Shown piece by piece: positions 43,212 through 53,289 of a stretch of 64,000 nt of DNA (its first letter is position 1; each line of letters begins with the position of its first letter). Below the pieces are notes generated by a model. It did no database searches and had not been told where the DNA came from. It was given only the letters and a program-made list of their open reading frames with translations. The translations under genes were made by a program, and so were the position numbers. The DNA comes from Acetobacterium sp965140355 (GTDB lineage Bacteria > Bacillota > Clostridia > Eubacteriales > Eubacteriaceae). The stretch lies in NCBI GenBank assembly GCA_965140355.1, contig OZ223194.1, positions 186,001 to 250,000 on the forward strand. The letters run 5' to 3'.

Positions 43212-46200
43212 TTATTCCATCTCAACAATCAGTTCGCCAGATTCGACACTTTGTCCTTCCGAAACATAAAGTTTTTTGACAATACCATCTTCACCAGCAA
43301 CCATTTCTGTTTCCATTTTCATGGCTTCAACAATCACCAAAGCCTGGTTTTGCTTAACACTATCGCCTTCATTGACCAGTACTTTTAGAACCGTGCCCGG
43401 AATCCCTGATCCAATTTGTTTTTTATTTTTAGGATCGGCTTTCAGCATCGTTACTTTTTGTTTCGCTGACAGGCTTCGTTTATCTTCAACGTAGATTTCC
43501 CGACGGAATCCATCGACCTCAAACATGATCGAACACATCCCTTCATCATTGGGCGCTCCAATTCGAACCAGCTTGACAATATAGCGTTTACCTTTGGATA
43601 CTTCAACATCAATGACTTCTCCGACCTTTAGACCATAGAAGAAAGCATGACTTTCCATCCGCATGAAATCGCCGTATTCTTGAATGAACTCGACATAATC
43701 TCTCATAACTTTGGGATATAGTGCAACGCTCAACACTTCCCGATCATCCAGTTCGTAGCCGAATTCTTCATTAAAATCAGCTTTAATTTTTTCAAAATCT
43801 TCATCAGGCAGCAACATGCCGGGACGAACTGTGATGGGTTCGATTCCTTTTAAGACAATTTTTTGCAGCTCTGGATCAAATCCACCTTCCGGCTGACCAA
43901 TCATGCCTTTATAAAAATCAACCAGTGAATCCGGATATGCTAATTCTTTACCCTTGGTTTTGATATTATCTACTGTTAAGTCATTTTGAACCATGAAAAT
44001 AGCTAAATCGCCAACTGTTTTGGAAGACGGCGTTACTTTAACAATATCGCCCAACATCAAATTAGCTTCCATGTATTTTTCTTTAACTTCTCTAAACTTA
44101 TGTCCCAAACCGAAACTTTCTACCTGAGCACGAAGGTTTGAATATTGTCCTCCCGGAATTTCCAGCTTATAAATTTCCGTCGAACCAGATTTTAATTCCG
44201 ACTCAAATTTGCTATAAACCTGACGGGTCGTTCCCCAATAATCGGATAAAATTTGAATTTCGTCTTCATTCAGGCCCGTATCTCGGGGCGTATTTTTTAA
44301 TGCCGCAACAATCGAATTAAGCGCGGGTTGAGAGGTCAAACCGCTAATCCCGTTTAATGCCGCATCGGCAATATCAACGCCAGCCATCTGGGCAAATAAT
44401 ACCGTTGCAACCCCATTGCCCGTTGTGTCGTGCGTATGCAGATGAATCGGCAGACTCACTTCCTGCTTTAAGGCTTCAACTAGTTTATAAGCCGCACCCG
44501 GTTTTAATAAACCCGACATATCTTTAATCGCTAAAATATGGGCTCCGGTTTTCTCAATTTCATGGGCCATTTTTATGTAATAATCAAGATTATATTTGGT
44601 TCGCGATTGATCCAGAATATCGCCGGTATAACACATGCTGACTTCGGCAATTTTATTGGTTTTTAATACCTCTTCAATTGATATCTTCATGCCATCCATC
44701 CAGTTGAGGGAGTCAAAAATTCGAAAGACATCAATTCCACTTTTGGCAGCTTCCTGAACAAAGGCCCGAATCACGTTATCGGGATAATTCTTATAACCAA
44801 CTGCATTGGCCCCGCGTAACAGCATCTGGAATAAAATATTCGGCACCCGTTTTCTTAATTCATCCAACCGACGCCAAGGTGATTCTTTGAGAAAACGGTA
44901 AGAAACATCAAAAGTTGCGCCCCCCCACATTTCCAGAGAAAAAAGGTCTGATGCCATCGCGGCCGTTTCTCTGGCAATTTTAATCATATCTCGGCTCCGC
45001 ACTCGGGTCGCACAAATTGACTGATGAGCATCCCGAAACGTGGTATCACAAATCAACAGTTTTTCCTGCTCTTTAACCCATTTTATCAGACCCTCGGGAC
45101 CTTGTTCGTCGAGAATCTGTTTTGTTCCCACGAAATTGGTATCCACTGAAATCGTCGGAATATACGGCTCATCAAAATCAGGTTTTTTACCAAATGTTTC
45201 GTTAACAATAATATTACCAAAATACTTCAGTACACTCGAAGTTTCACTTTTCTGTTCATCAATCTCAAATAGTTCCGGATGATCATCGATAAACTTCGTA
45301 TCACATTTCCCCGCTATAAACATCGGATGTTGTAATACATTAATCAGAAAATCCTTATTCGTTTTAACCCCTTCAATATTCATTTCCTTAAGTCCACGCA
45401 CCGCTTTACGTCTGGCATCTTCAAAGGTTCGGGAAAATGAGGTGCTTTTTACTAATAAACTATCATAATAGGGCGTGATTTCAGCTCCGGTAAAACCATT
45501 ACCGCCATCCAATCGAATTCCAAAACCGCTTCCGGTACGATAAACATCCAAACGACCGGTATCAGGCATAAAATGATTATTCGGGTCTTCCGTTGTAATT
45601 CGACATTGAATTGAAGCTCCGTGAGTTTTGATCGATTCCTGGCTGGGTATGCCGATTTCCTGTGAGTCAAGCGGTAAACCCTGGGCAATTAAAATCTGCG
45701 ATTGAACGATATCAATTCCGGTAATTAATTCTGTCACCGTGTGTTCCACTTGAATCCGGGGATTCATTTCAATAAAGAAATGATCGCCATTTTTATCTAC
45801 CAAAAACTCAATCGTTCCGGCATTCCGATAATTAACTTCTTTCGCCAATTTTATGGCATCCTTGCAGATAGCCTGACGTTGGCTGTCATTAATACTTAAC
45901 GACGGTGTAAATTCAACGATTTTCTGATGCCGTCTTTGAATCGAGCAGTCACGTTCGAACAGATGCACCACATTTCCGTAGTTATCACCCAAAATTTGAA
46001 CTTCAATGTGTTTTGGTTCTTCCAGATATTTTTCAACAAAAATGGTTCCGTCCCCAAATGCCTTGGTCGCTTCGCTGGTCGCTGAATGAAATTCTTTTAA
46101 CAGATCTTTTTGATCGCGGACAATTCGCATCCCACGACCACCACCGCCAGCCGCCGCCTTTAAAATAATTGGATACCCGGCAATATCAGCAAATTCAATT

Positions 46201-46640
46201 GCTTCTGAATCAGACGTAATCGGTTTTTCGACTCCCGGAATGGTCGGCACTTTTACTCGTTTGGCGACGATTTTTGACTGAATTTTATCGCCCATTTTTT
46301 CCATCATTTCATGAGTCGGGCCAATGAACACAATGCCTTCTTCCTCACAACGTTTGGCAAAAAGTGGGTTTTCCGAAAGGAAACCATATCCGGGATGGAT
46401 CGCATCGACCTCTTTTTTCTTGGCTAAGGTGATAATTTTATCCATATCCAGATAAGCTTCCACCGGACCGTTTATCCCGGTAATCAGATAAGATTCATCC
46501 GCCTTTGTTCTAAACAAAGACAATTTATCTTCTTGGGCATAAATTGCGACGGTATGAATTCCCAGTTCCTGACAAGCTCGAATAATCCGAATCGCAATTT
46601 CCCCGCGGTTTGCAATCAATACTTTATTAAACTTTTTCAT
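43212..46640 (-). CDS. pyc: Pyruvate carboxylase
   Basis: A 1142-residue single-chain pyruvate carboxylase, standard length. It contains a biotin carboxylase domain (VLIANRGEIAIRIIRACQEL; ATP loop AAAGGGGRGMRIV; EMNPRIQVEHTVTE) and a carboxyltransferase barrel from about 530 (LLICDTTFRDAHQSICATRV; LHTHDTTGNG). The biotinyl domain follows (VIVEAMKMETEM; Lys carries biotin). It makes oxaloacetate from pyruvate, bicarbonate and ATP, the anaplerotic entry to biosynthesis in acetogens. The ATG at 46640 follows AGAAGGTAAT. It is monocistronic, with a terminator 3'. Confidence 0.97.
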   Translation of the reverse strand: MKKFNKVLIANRGEIAIRIIRACQELGIHTVAIYAQEDKLSLFRTKADESYLITGINGPVEAYLDMDKIITLAKKKEVDAIHPGYGFLSENPLFAKRCEEEGIVFIGPTHEMMEKMGDKIQSKIVAKRVKVPTIPGVEKPITSDSEAIEFADIAGYPIILKAAAGGGGRGMRIVRDQKDLLKEFHSATSEATKAFGDGTIFVEKYLEEPKHIEVQILGDNYGNVVHLFERDCSIQRRHQKIVEFTPSLSINDSQRQAICKDAIKLAKEVNYRNAGTIEFLVDKNGDHFFIEMNPRIQVEHTVTELITGIDIVQSQILIAQGLPLDSQEIGIPSQESIKTHGASIQCRITTEDPNNHFMPDTGRLDVYRTGSGFGIRLDGGNGFTGAEITPYYDSLLVKSTSFSRTFEDARRKAVRGLKEMNIEGVKTNKDFLINVLQHPMFIAGKCDTKFIDDHPELFEIDEQKSETSSVLKYFGNIIVNETFGKKPDFDEPYIPTISVDTNFVGTKQILDEQGPEGLIKWVKEQEKLLICDTTFRDAHQSICATRVRSRDMIKIARETAAMASDLFSLEMWGGATFDVSYRFLKESPWRRLDELRKRVPNILFQMLLRGANAVGYKNYPDNVIRAFVQEAAKSGIDVFRIFDSLNWMDGMKISIEEVLKTNKIAEVSMCYTGDILDQSRTKYNLDYYIKMAHEIEKTGAHILAIKDMSGLLKPGAAYKLVEALKQEVSLPIHLHTHDTTGNGVATVLFAQMAGVDIADAALNGISGLTSQPALNSIVAALKNTPRDTGLNEDEIQILSDYWGTTRQVYSKFESELKSGSTEIYKLEIPGGQYSNLRAQVESFGLGHKFREVKEKYMEANLMLGDIVKVTPSSKTVGDLAIFMVQNDLTVDNIKTKGKELAYPDSLVDFYKGMIGQPEGGFDPELQKIVLKGIEPITVRPGMLLPDEDFEKIKADFNEEFGYELDDREVLSVALYPKVMRDYVEFIQEYGDFMRMESHAFFYGLKVGEVIDVEVSKGKRYIVKLVRIGAPNDEGMCSIMFEVDGFRREIYVEDKRSLSAKQKVTMLKADPKNKKQIGSGIPGTVLKVLVNEGDSVKQNQALVIVEAMKMETEMVAGEDGIVKKLYVSEGQSVESGELIVEME

Positions 46641-46807
46641 ATTACCTTCTACTTTCTTATACGCATTTTTATGCATAAATAATCCTCACCTAAAAAAATT
46701 AATTGTAGCTATTATATAAAATTGAACTGAAATATTAAAGCTATTTTTTCAAAAATGCAAAATTATTTTTTTTTGCTCCTTATTATGATCATTTTTATTT
46801 AAAAGCG

Positions 46808-47146
46808 TTATTTCTCGATAATTTTTTTGTCTTTTTCATTGCTCGACGGCCCTGTTTGTGACTGCTCACAATTTTTTAACGTTACTTCTGAAGCTGTTTC
46901 TTTAACAACTTTCGTTTTTTTCTTTTTACCCTTTTGCTGATCTCGATTTTGGCGTTTCGCTGCTTTTTTTTCTTCCGCTTCCGCCTTTTTCTGCAATTCT
47001 TTTTCTAAACGCTCAAAACCATAACGTCTTTCGGTGTCTTCTTCTAATTTTTTGTTATCCACATACATTGTTTTTGACAAGCGATTTACCATAAAATAAC
47101 CTGGAATAACAATCACCGCAACAATGATCAACATACCGATATCCAT
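46808..47146 (-). CDS. Small membrane protein with Lys-rich tail
   Basis: A 112-residue protein of unknown family. One N-terminal membrane helix (IGMLIIVAVIVIPGYFMV) is followed by a long charged, Lys/Glu-rich cytoplasmic tail with an RQNRDQQKGKKKKTK stretch. It lies 2 bp downstream of the chorismate mutase gene, so it is on the aro transcript. The basic tail could bind nucleic acid or membrane; no function is claimed. Confidence 0.6.
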   Translation of the reverse strand: MDIGMLIIVAVIVIPGYFMVNRLSKTMYVDNKKLEEDTERRYGFERLEKELQKKAEAEEKKAAKRQNRDQQKGKKKKTKVVKETASEVTLKNCEQSQTGPSSNEKDKKIIEK

Positions 47147-47148
47147 GC

Positions 47149-47451
47149 TTAATTGCCTCTTTCATCACTTTCTTTACTAAGTATCCAGTCCTTTTGATAT
47201 GCTTTACTGACAAGTAAAATTTCCTGTAAAAATTGCTCATATGCTTTTGCGTATTCACTTGCTTCCAGCTTTGACAAATTCTTTTTCAACATTTTTTGCT
47301 CGCGATTTTGATCGAATATATCTCCATTATTGTTGAATTTATATTCAGCAACTGCTTTAATGCAAACCATTCTTTGTTCAAAAAGGATGCGCATCTGATC
47401 ATCAATCGCATCAATCTGCTCTCTTATTTCATCCAATGACTTCAATTCCAA
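47149..47451 (-). CDS. Chorismate mutase, AroQ class
   Basis: A 100-residue AroQ-type helical domain: LDEIREQIDAIDDQMRILFE, then RMVCIKAVAEYK, and DQNREQKMLKKN with the conserved Arg/Lys and Glu/Gln residues of the active site. It turns chorismate into prephenate, toward Phe and Tyr. It starts 6 bp after aroC. No prephenate dehydratase domain is attached. Confidence 0.88.
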   Translation of the reverse strand: MELKSLDEIREQIDAIDDQMRILFEQRMVCIKAVAEYKFNNNGDIFDQNREQKMLKKNLSKLEASEYAKAYEQFLQEILLVSKAYQKDWILSKESDERGN

Positions 47452-47457
47452 CCTCCA

Positions 47458-48537
47458 TTAAAGTAAAAAATCTGCCATACAAATAGCGGTAACCGCTTCA
47501 ACTACCGGAAAAGCTCTCACAACAATACAAGGATCATGACGGCCTTCTATTTTTAACGTCGCATCTTTTAAAGCTGCGATATTAATCGTTTGTTGCTCTT
47601 TTCCAATTGATGGCGTCGGTTTAAAGGCGACTTGAAAAACAATCGGCATGCCATTAGAAATCCCGCCATTAATACCGCCATTGTTATTTGTTACCGTTTC
47701 AATTTTACCATCCTGCATTCTTAAGGCATCGTTGACTTCCGAACCCCGTTTGCTGGCAATTTCAAACCCTGCTCCAAAAGTAACGCCTTTAACTGCCGGA
47801 ATCGAAAACAATAATGCGGCTAAGCGGCTTTCAATGGATTCAAAAAAAGGATTTCCCATTCCCGCTGAACTGCCCGTGATAAACCCTTCAACTACACCTC
47901 CAACCGAATCCTCATCTTCCATGGCCGAGATAATTGCCGCTTTCATCGCTACTTCGAGCTTGGCGTCATAAAGCGGAAAAGCCGGATTAATAAAATCATT
48001 TTTTAAATGACGGTAAACGCGCCAGTCATTAATCGCTTTATCCTTAACATCAGCGATTGAAACAATCCGACTGCCGATTTGCAGGTTTGGGCTGATTGCC
48101 CTTAAAATTTCTTTGGCAATCGCTCCGGCAAAAACCAGCGGAGCAGTAAGACGCCCGGAAAAATGTCCGCCCCCGCGATAATCCTGAAAACCGCCATATC
48201 GAATATTACTGGTATAATCGGCATGACCCGGGCGCATCAGATCTTTGGTTTTAGCATAATCCCCGGAACGGGTGTTTTCATTACGAATCAATCCGGCTAA
48301 GGGTGCTCCGGTCGTTTTGCCATTAAAAACACCGCTGAGAATTTCAATCTGATCCCCTTCTTTTCGTGGCGTAGCCAATGGATTGCCGCGGGCTGCGCGC
48401 CTGTTCAGTTCATGCTGAATATGTTCGAGATTTATCGCGATCCCAGCCGGCAGACCATCAATAACCGCACCAATCCCATTGCCATGAGATTCGCCAAAAA
48501 TTGAAATTTTAAATTTATTTCCCCACGTCGAGCCCAA
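47458..48537 (-). CDS. aroC: Chorismate synthase
   Basis: A 359-residue chorismate synthase. It starts LGSTWGNKFKISIFGESHGN with the conserved active-site His in FGESHG. Further motifs are RPGHADYTSNIRYGGFQDYR and GRHDPCIVVRAFPVVEA. It needs reduced FMN and converts EPSP to chorismate. The TTG at 48537 follows GGAGGTGAGTGGA and makes the normal N-terminus; an upstream ATG at 48567 would overlap aroA by 53 bases and lacks a ribosome site. It overlaps the aroA end by 23 bases. Confidence 0.95.
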   Translation of the reverse strand: MGSTWGNKFKISIFGESHGNGIGAVIDGLPAGIAINLEHIQHELNRRAARGNPLATPRKEGDQIEILSGVFNGKTTGAPLAGLIRNENTRSGDYAKTKDLMRPGHADYTSNIRYGGFQDYRGGGHFSGRLTAPLVFAGAIAKEILRAISPNLQIGSRIVSIADVKDKAINDWRVYRHLKNDFINPAFPLYDAKLEVAMKAAIISAMEDEDSVGGVVEGFITGSSAGMGNPFFESIESRLAALLFSIPAVKGVTFGAGFEIASKRGSEVNDALRMQDGKIETVTNNNGGINGGISNGMPIVFQVAFKPTPSIGKEQQTINIAALKDATLKIEGRHDPCIVVRAFPVVEAVTAICMADFLL

Positions 48538-49816
48538 TCCACTCACCTCCACTTTTTTTGAAGTCATCCCAAAAATGAGGATAAGATTTATTTACGGCAT
48601 CGGCTCCATCTAAAATAATTTTTCCATTAGCGCAAATTGAAGCAATCGCCACGGCCATCGCGATGCGGTGATCGTTATAACTTTGCACATGCCCCCCAGT
48701 AAAGCCTTTAACCCCATGAATCACTAATCCGTCGGTCGTTTCTTCAATATTGCCGCCCAGTTTATTGAGTACATCGGCCGTGGACATCAATCGATCCGAT
48801 TCTTTTAAACGTAACCGCTCACCGTTAACAATCGTTGTTGTGCCGCTACTCATACTGCCAAGAACGGCCAAAATCGGAGCCAAGTCCGGACATTGGGAAA
48901 CATCAATTTCAATGCCATGGGTTTTTGCTTTGTTAACCACCAGCTTATCAGCCATAATCGCAATATCGCCGCCCATTTTTTTTAAAATCTCAACAATCAC
49001 CTTATCGCCTTGATGCGACGCCAGATTTAAATCATAACAGTTCATCGTTTCACCAATGGCACCGGCAACTAACCAAAAAGCGCCTTGTGAAAAATCACCT
49101 TCAACCCGATAATCGCAAGGGGTGTATGTTTGATTCCCGTTAATTAAAAAACGCTGTTCATCAACCTGAGTGATCTCAATTCCAAAAGTTTTTAAGACAT
49201 TTAACGTAATATCCAGATACGGCTTAGATTCCAGTTTTGATGTCAATTCAATGACTGAATCGCCGTCCAGGAGCGGCAGTATAAAAAGCAGTCCGGTAAT
49301 AAACTGAGAACTTACTCCACCATCAATTTGATATGTTCCCGGCGTCAAAGTTCCTTCCAACCGCAATGGTAATTCCTGCTCTTTATTTAAATGTTCATAA
49401 TGAATTCCTTTTTCGTCAAATATTTGATAATACGGTTTTAATGGACGTGTAACCAAACGCCCTTTGCCGGTAATAATTACCGGTTTCGGCTGCAACAACA
49501 GGATTGGAATGATAAAACGAAGGGTCGATCCCGACTCATTACATTCAATGGTTTCGCTTTTAAGCGCTAATGGATCACAGCCCTTAATTTTTAAGGTATA
49601 GCGCTTATCTAATTCTTCATGATACTCAATGTTCGCCCCTAAAGCTTTCATCGCATCACAGGTGGCAATCATGTCAAGTGACATCAGGACATTTGAAATA
49701 ATACTTTCTCCTTTAGCTAACCCGGCCGCAATAATCGCCCGATGGCTGACACTTTTTGACGGCGGTATCTCCAAACTGCCCGTTAATAATTGGGGGGTAA
49801 TCTCGATTGTCTTCAT
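48515..49816 (-). CDS. aroA: 3-phosphoshikimate 1-carboxyvinyltransferase (EPSP synthase)
   Basis: A 433-residue EPSP synthase. Motifs are SLEIPPSKSVSHRAIIAAGL (shikimate-3-phosphate binding), CNESGSTLRFIIPI, GGVSSQFITGLL and RLRLKESDRL with NDHRIAMA near the end. It joins PEP to shikimate-3-phosphate. The second variable position (ESGSTLRF rather than the classic NAGTAMR) is of the kind seen in glyphosate-insensitive class II enzymes. The start at 49816 follows GAGGAAG. Confidence 0.95.
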   Translation of the reverse strand: MKTIEITPQLLTGSLEIPPSKSVSHRAIIAAGLAKGESIISNVLMSLDMIATCDAMKALGANIEYHEELDKRYTLKIKGCDPLALKSETIECNESGSTLRFIIPILLLQPKPVIITGKGRLVTRPLKPYYQIFDEKGIHYEHLNKEQELPLRLEGTLTPGTYQIDGGVSSQFITGLLFILPLLDGDSVIELTSKLESKPYLDITLNVLKTFGIEITQVDEQRFLINGNQTYTPCDYRVEGDFSQGAFWLVAGAIGETMNCYDLNLASHQGDKVIVEILKKMGGDIAIMADKLVVNKAKTHGIEIDVSQCPDLAPILAVLGSMSSGTTTIVNGERLRLKESDRLMSTADVLNKLGGNIEETTDGLVIHGVKGFTGGHVQSYNDHRIAMAVAIASICANGKIILDGADAVNKSYPHFWDDFKKSGGEWIGLDVGK

Positions 49817-49918
49817 TTTCTTCCTCATTTAATTTCTCTTAATTCATACCTGAACCTTAAATAACCAGATAACCGTACCAGAATGCTATTTTCATGGTGA
49901 TCACGGACTCATCATGAC

Positions 49919-50986
49919 TTATCTGAATAATTCAATCGCTTGCTGTTTTTGAATTTTGACAATTTGAGCTTTACCTATTTTTTCCAGGGCACAGATATGA
50001 AGCTCATTATTTTCAAATTTTTTATCGGTAAATAAAATTTCCTGAACCTTTTCGAGTGGCATTGACGGTAATTCAGTCGGCAAACCATAATTTTCTAATA
50101 TTTCAATAATATTATGATAGGTATCTTTTTGAGTGATCCCTTCAGCAACTGTTTTTTTGGTAATTTGAGCCATGCCAATTGCCACTGCTTCGCCATGAGA
50201 ATACTTTTTAAATTTATAAAAAGTTTCGACCACATGGCCAATTGTATGTCCAAAATTTAAAATCCGCCGCAACCCCTGTTCATGTTCATCGGTTTGCACA
50301 ACATCCCGCTTAATCTGACAGCACTTCGAAATGATCTCTTCCATATCTTCGACCAGATCTTCATGATAGGTGTATCCCATCAATTTTATAAAAAGCGGGG
50401 CACTGCTGATACATCCATATTTAATGACCTCTGCCATGCCATCAATCAGATAATGATCTTCCAGCGTTTCTAAAAATAAGGGATCGATAATAACGGCTTT
50501 CGGCTGATGAAACGCGCCAACCAGGTTTTTCCCATAGTCCAGATCAATCCCAACTTTTCCGCCGACACTGCTGTCAACCTGAGCAAGCAACGATGTCGGC
50601 ACCTGGATTAAATCGATTCCTCTTAAATAAGTCGCCGCACAAAACCCCCCGAGATCACCGACAACACCGCCACCCAGCGTGAGGATCGCATCGCTGCGGG
50701 AGATATTACATTTAATCAACTCCAAATAAATCTCTGATGTTTGTTCCAGACATTTACTTTGTTCACCCGGTGGAATAACAATGCTGTAGACCTTTGGTCC
50801 GGAGAGACGAACCTGATGTTCAACTTCTTTTAAATATTCTTTGGCAACATTTTTATCGGTAATAATAACAACCTTGTAATATTGGGAAAAGAGGGCTTTC
50901 ATTTGAGTTAACCGCCCTTTAATACCTTTTTCAATGATAATAGGGTACTCATGACTATTTTCTGTTTTACAGATTAATTCCTTCAT
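49919..50986 (-). CDS. aroB: 3-dehydroquinate synthase
   Basis: A 355-residue DHQ synthase. NAD-binding motifs are GGGVVGDLGGFCAATYLRGI and QVPTSLLAQVDSSVGGKVGID. The metal-binding residues are in the EVIKYG and NFGHTIGHVVE segments, with HGEAVAIGM. It converts DAHP to 3-dehydroquinate, the second step of the shikimate pathway. GGAG precedes the ATG. It heads the order aroB-aroA-aroC-chorismate mutase; aroF/G, aroD and aroE are not in the window. Confidence 0.96.
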   Translation of the reverse strand: MKELICKTENSHEYPIIIEKGIKGRLTQMKALFSQYYKVVIITDKNVAKEYLKEVEHQVRLSGPKVYSIVIPPGEQSKCLEQTSEIYLELIKCNISRSDAILTLGGGVVGDLGGFCAATYLRGIDLIQVPTSLLAQVDSSVGGKVGIDLDYGKNLVGAFHQPKAVIIDPLFLETLEDHYLIDGMAEVIKYGCISSAPLFIKLMGYTYHEDLVEDMEEIISKCCQIKRDVVQTDEHEQGLRRILNFGHTIGHVVETFYKFKKYSHGEAVAIGMAQITKKTVAEGITQKDTYHNIIEILENYGLPTELPSMPLEKVQEILFTDKKFENNELHICALEKIGKAQIVKIQKQQAIELFR

Positions 50987-51172
50987 TTTCTCGGCTCCTT
51001 TAAAATCTTAACGTCTATTATATCATAGTTTTTTCAATTTAAAACCATAAAGCGCGTTCATCCTGACAAAATCGTATGAGTTTCGTTTACACATGTCCCC
51101 AAAATAAAGACATTTTTACTGATAAAAGAACCGCCTTAAATCAGACGGTAATCTCAATAATAACAACCAAAA

Positions 51173-51236
51173 GCCGTACCGACAATTGTTTACTTCACTT
51201 GTATGCCGACAACCGCATAACAATTAATCGGTACGG
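51173..51236. terminator. Terminator-like hairpin after the ABC transporter operon
   Basis: CCGTACCGA/TCGGTACGG (9 bp), extended after a bulge by AATTGTT/AACAATT, around a 28-base loop. T runs lie on both sides. It stands between the last permease gene and aroB. Confidence 0.6.
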
Positions 51237-51291
51237 TACTTTTTATTTAACCTAACCGTCTTCGTAAAGACCGGTTCAATAATTTTTTTGC

Positions 51292-52224
51292 TTATCGATC
51301 TTCCTTGAAATAATTTTTTCCCAGCCAAGCCGGTTCTTTTTTATTTCTGGTTTTTCGCATTGATGTAAAGATCAAGACAAAAACAGTCGCTAGATAAGGT
51401 AATGCTGTGAAGAAATAGATAGACACCGGCAGCGTATATTGTTGCAACCAGAAACTGGCAATATCCAAAGCCCCAAAAAAGTATGCTCCTAACAGCGCTT
51501 TGCCCGGATTCCACATCGCAAAAATTACTAATGCAACCGCAATCCAACCTCTACCACTAACAACGTTAACCGGATAAATACTGATATATACCAAGGATAA
51601 AAAAGCTCCCCCCAAACCGCAAAGAGCACCGGAAAGGGCAATATTAACATATTTATAGCGATCGACCGGAATCCCGCTGGCATCTGCTGCCACCGGATTC
51701 TCACCGACCATCCGGGTATTTAAACCCCACTTGGTTTTATAGAGATAAATATATATTGCAATGACCAGAAAATACGAAAAATAAACATAAACACTTTGGT
51801 TAAAAAAGATCTGTCCAATCGCTGGAATATCCCCTAAAACGGGTAATTTAACCGGAGCAAAAAAAGTTGTGATCGCTTCCGGTACTTTTTTACCGACAAA
51901 ATTTTTACCAAAGAAAGCGGCAAAACCAACGCCGAAGATACTTAACGTAAGTCCGGTGACCACTTGATTAGCCTTTAAGCTGATCGTTAACAGACCATAA
52001 ATCAGCGCTCCAACGGCTCCGGCAAGAGCAGCGAAAAAAACCGCCAGAAAAGGATTGCCAAAGGTAAATCCGGCAATAAAACCAATCACCGCCCCCATTT
52101 GCATCATCCCTTCCACCCCCAAATTGAGGTGTCCGACTTTTTCAGAAATAATTTCTCCTAAAGTTGCATAAAGTAAACAGGTTCCGGCTTTAACCGCCGC
52201 TGTTAAGAAAAAGATAAATTCCAT
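51292..52224 (-). CDS. ABC transporter permease, nucleoside-type (BMP family system)
   Basis: A 310-residue permease with about eight to ten helices. It has the family segment LGEIISEKVGHLNLGVEGMM near the N-terminus and GENPVAADASGIPVDRYKYV, the coupling-loop region. It resembles YufQ/NupC-type permeases of BMP-dependent nucleoside importers. It follows the first permease gene without gap (TAAATG). Confidence 0.9.
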   Translation of the reverse strand: MEFIFFLTAAVKAGTCLLYATLGEIISEKVGHLNLGVEGMMQMGAVIGFIAGFTFGNPFLAVFFAALAGAVGALIYGLLTISLKANQVVTGLTLSIFGVGFAAFFGKNFVGKKVPEAITTFFAPVKLPVLGDIPAIGQIFFNQSVYVYFSYFLVIAIYIYLYKTKWGLNTRMVGENPVAADASGIPVDRYKYVNIALSGALCGLGGAFLSLVYISIYPVNVVSGRGWIAVALVIFAMWNPGKALLGAYFFGALDIASFWLQQYTLPVSIYFFTALPYLATVFVLIFTSMRKTRNKKEPAWLGKNYFKEDR

Positions 52225-53289
52225 TTAAGCAACCTCACTTTTCGATTTATCGGAAACAAATCGGTATTGCAATGCAAATTCACTACCTAAAATAAAGAAT
52301 AAAATAATCGCTTGAATCATTTCGGCCACCGAACCAGGTATTTGAAAAGCCGTCTGAATATACGAAGCCCCCTGTAAAAGCACCGCAAAAGCAAACGAAT
52401 TAAAGACGATAAACGGCACTTTGAGGCCAGAAAGCCACGCCACTATAATCGCTGTAAAACCCAGACCGCCGGTAATTTCAACAGAAAGGGCCCCACTGAC
52501 GCCAGTGATTTGCATCATCCCCACTACGCCGCATAAACCGCCACTGACAAGAGCCGCAATCAAGACTGTTTTGGTGACATTAATCCCAATATAGCGGGCC
52601 GTATTTTCACTTTCGCCCAACACCTCAATTTCGAATCCTATTTTTGATCGATTCATAAAGTAATACATTGCTATGACAATGATAACCGCCAGCAGAATAC
52701 TCAAATTAAAACCGCTGACCCCGGGAAGTAAGGCATTATCGGGAAGATTGGCAATTTTAGGCATTCCATTAGCTGCCGGATCTTTCCAGAAATCATATTG
52801 CAGCGCAGTTACCAGGGTCAATGCAATATAATTTAACATTAGTGTAAACAACGTCTCATTAGTACCAAAGCGGGCTTTAAAAAAAGCCGGTATCATTAAC
52901 CAAATCGCTCCAAATATAAACGAAACCACCATCATACAAATCAGCATGATCGGCAATGGTAAATCCGGTAGTGTCCGAACAACCAGAGTCGTTCCTACGG
53001 CTCCCATTAAAAACTGACCTTCAGCACCAATATTCCAAAAACGCATTTTAAAAGCTACCATCACTCCCAAGGATAACACCAGCAAGGGAACCATTTTTTC
53101 AATCGTGGCAGCAAATCGATAAACGCCGCCAAAGCACCCTTGAAAAATGCCAATATATAATTCAAATGGATTAGCTCCAGCAAAAATAACAATAATTGAT
53201 GCCACCATTAAAGCGGCGACAACCGCTAAAACACGGATAATTATCTTTTCTTGCGTTTTGGGATCATCTTTTTTTACAATGTGGAGCAT
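52225..53289 (-). CDS. ABC transporter permease, nucleoside-type (BMP family system)
   Basis: A 354-residue permease related to YufP/NupB. It has a cytoplasmic start, helices from about residue 17, the segment FWNIGAEGQFLMGAVG, and GESENTARYIGINVTKTVLI as coupling loop. It overlaps the ATPase gene by 16 bases and pairs with the following permease to form the membrane channel. Confidence 0.9.
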   Translation of the reverse strand: MLHIVKKDDPKTQEKIIIRVLAVVAALMVASIIVIFAGANPFELYIGIFQGCFGGVYRFAATIEKMVPLLVLSLGVMVAFKMRFWNIGAEGQFLMGAVGTTLVVRTLPDLPLPIMLICMMVVSFIFGAIWLMIPAFFKARFGTNETLFTLMLNYIALTLVTALQYDFWKDPAANGMPKIANLPDNALLPGVSGFNLSILLAVIIVIAMYYFMNRSKIGFEIEVLGESENTARYIGINVTKTVLIAALVSGGLCGVVGMMQITGVSGALSVEITGGLGFTAIIVAWLSGLKVPFIVFNSFAFAVLLQGASYIQTAFQIPGSVAEMIQAIILFFILGSEFALQYRFVSDKSKSEVA

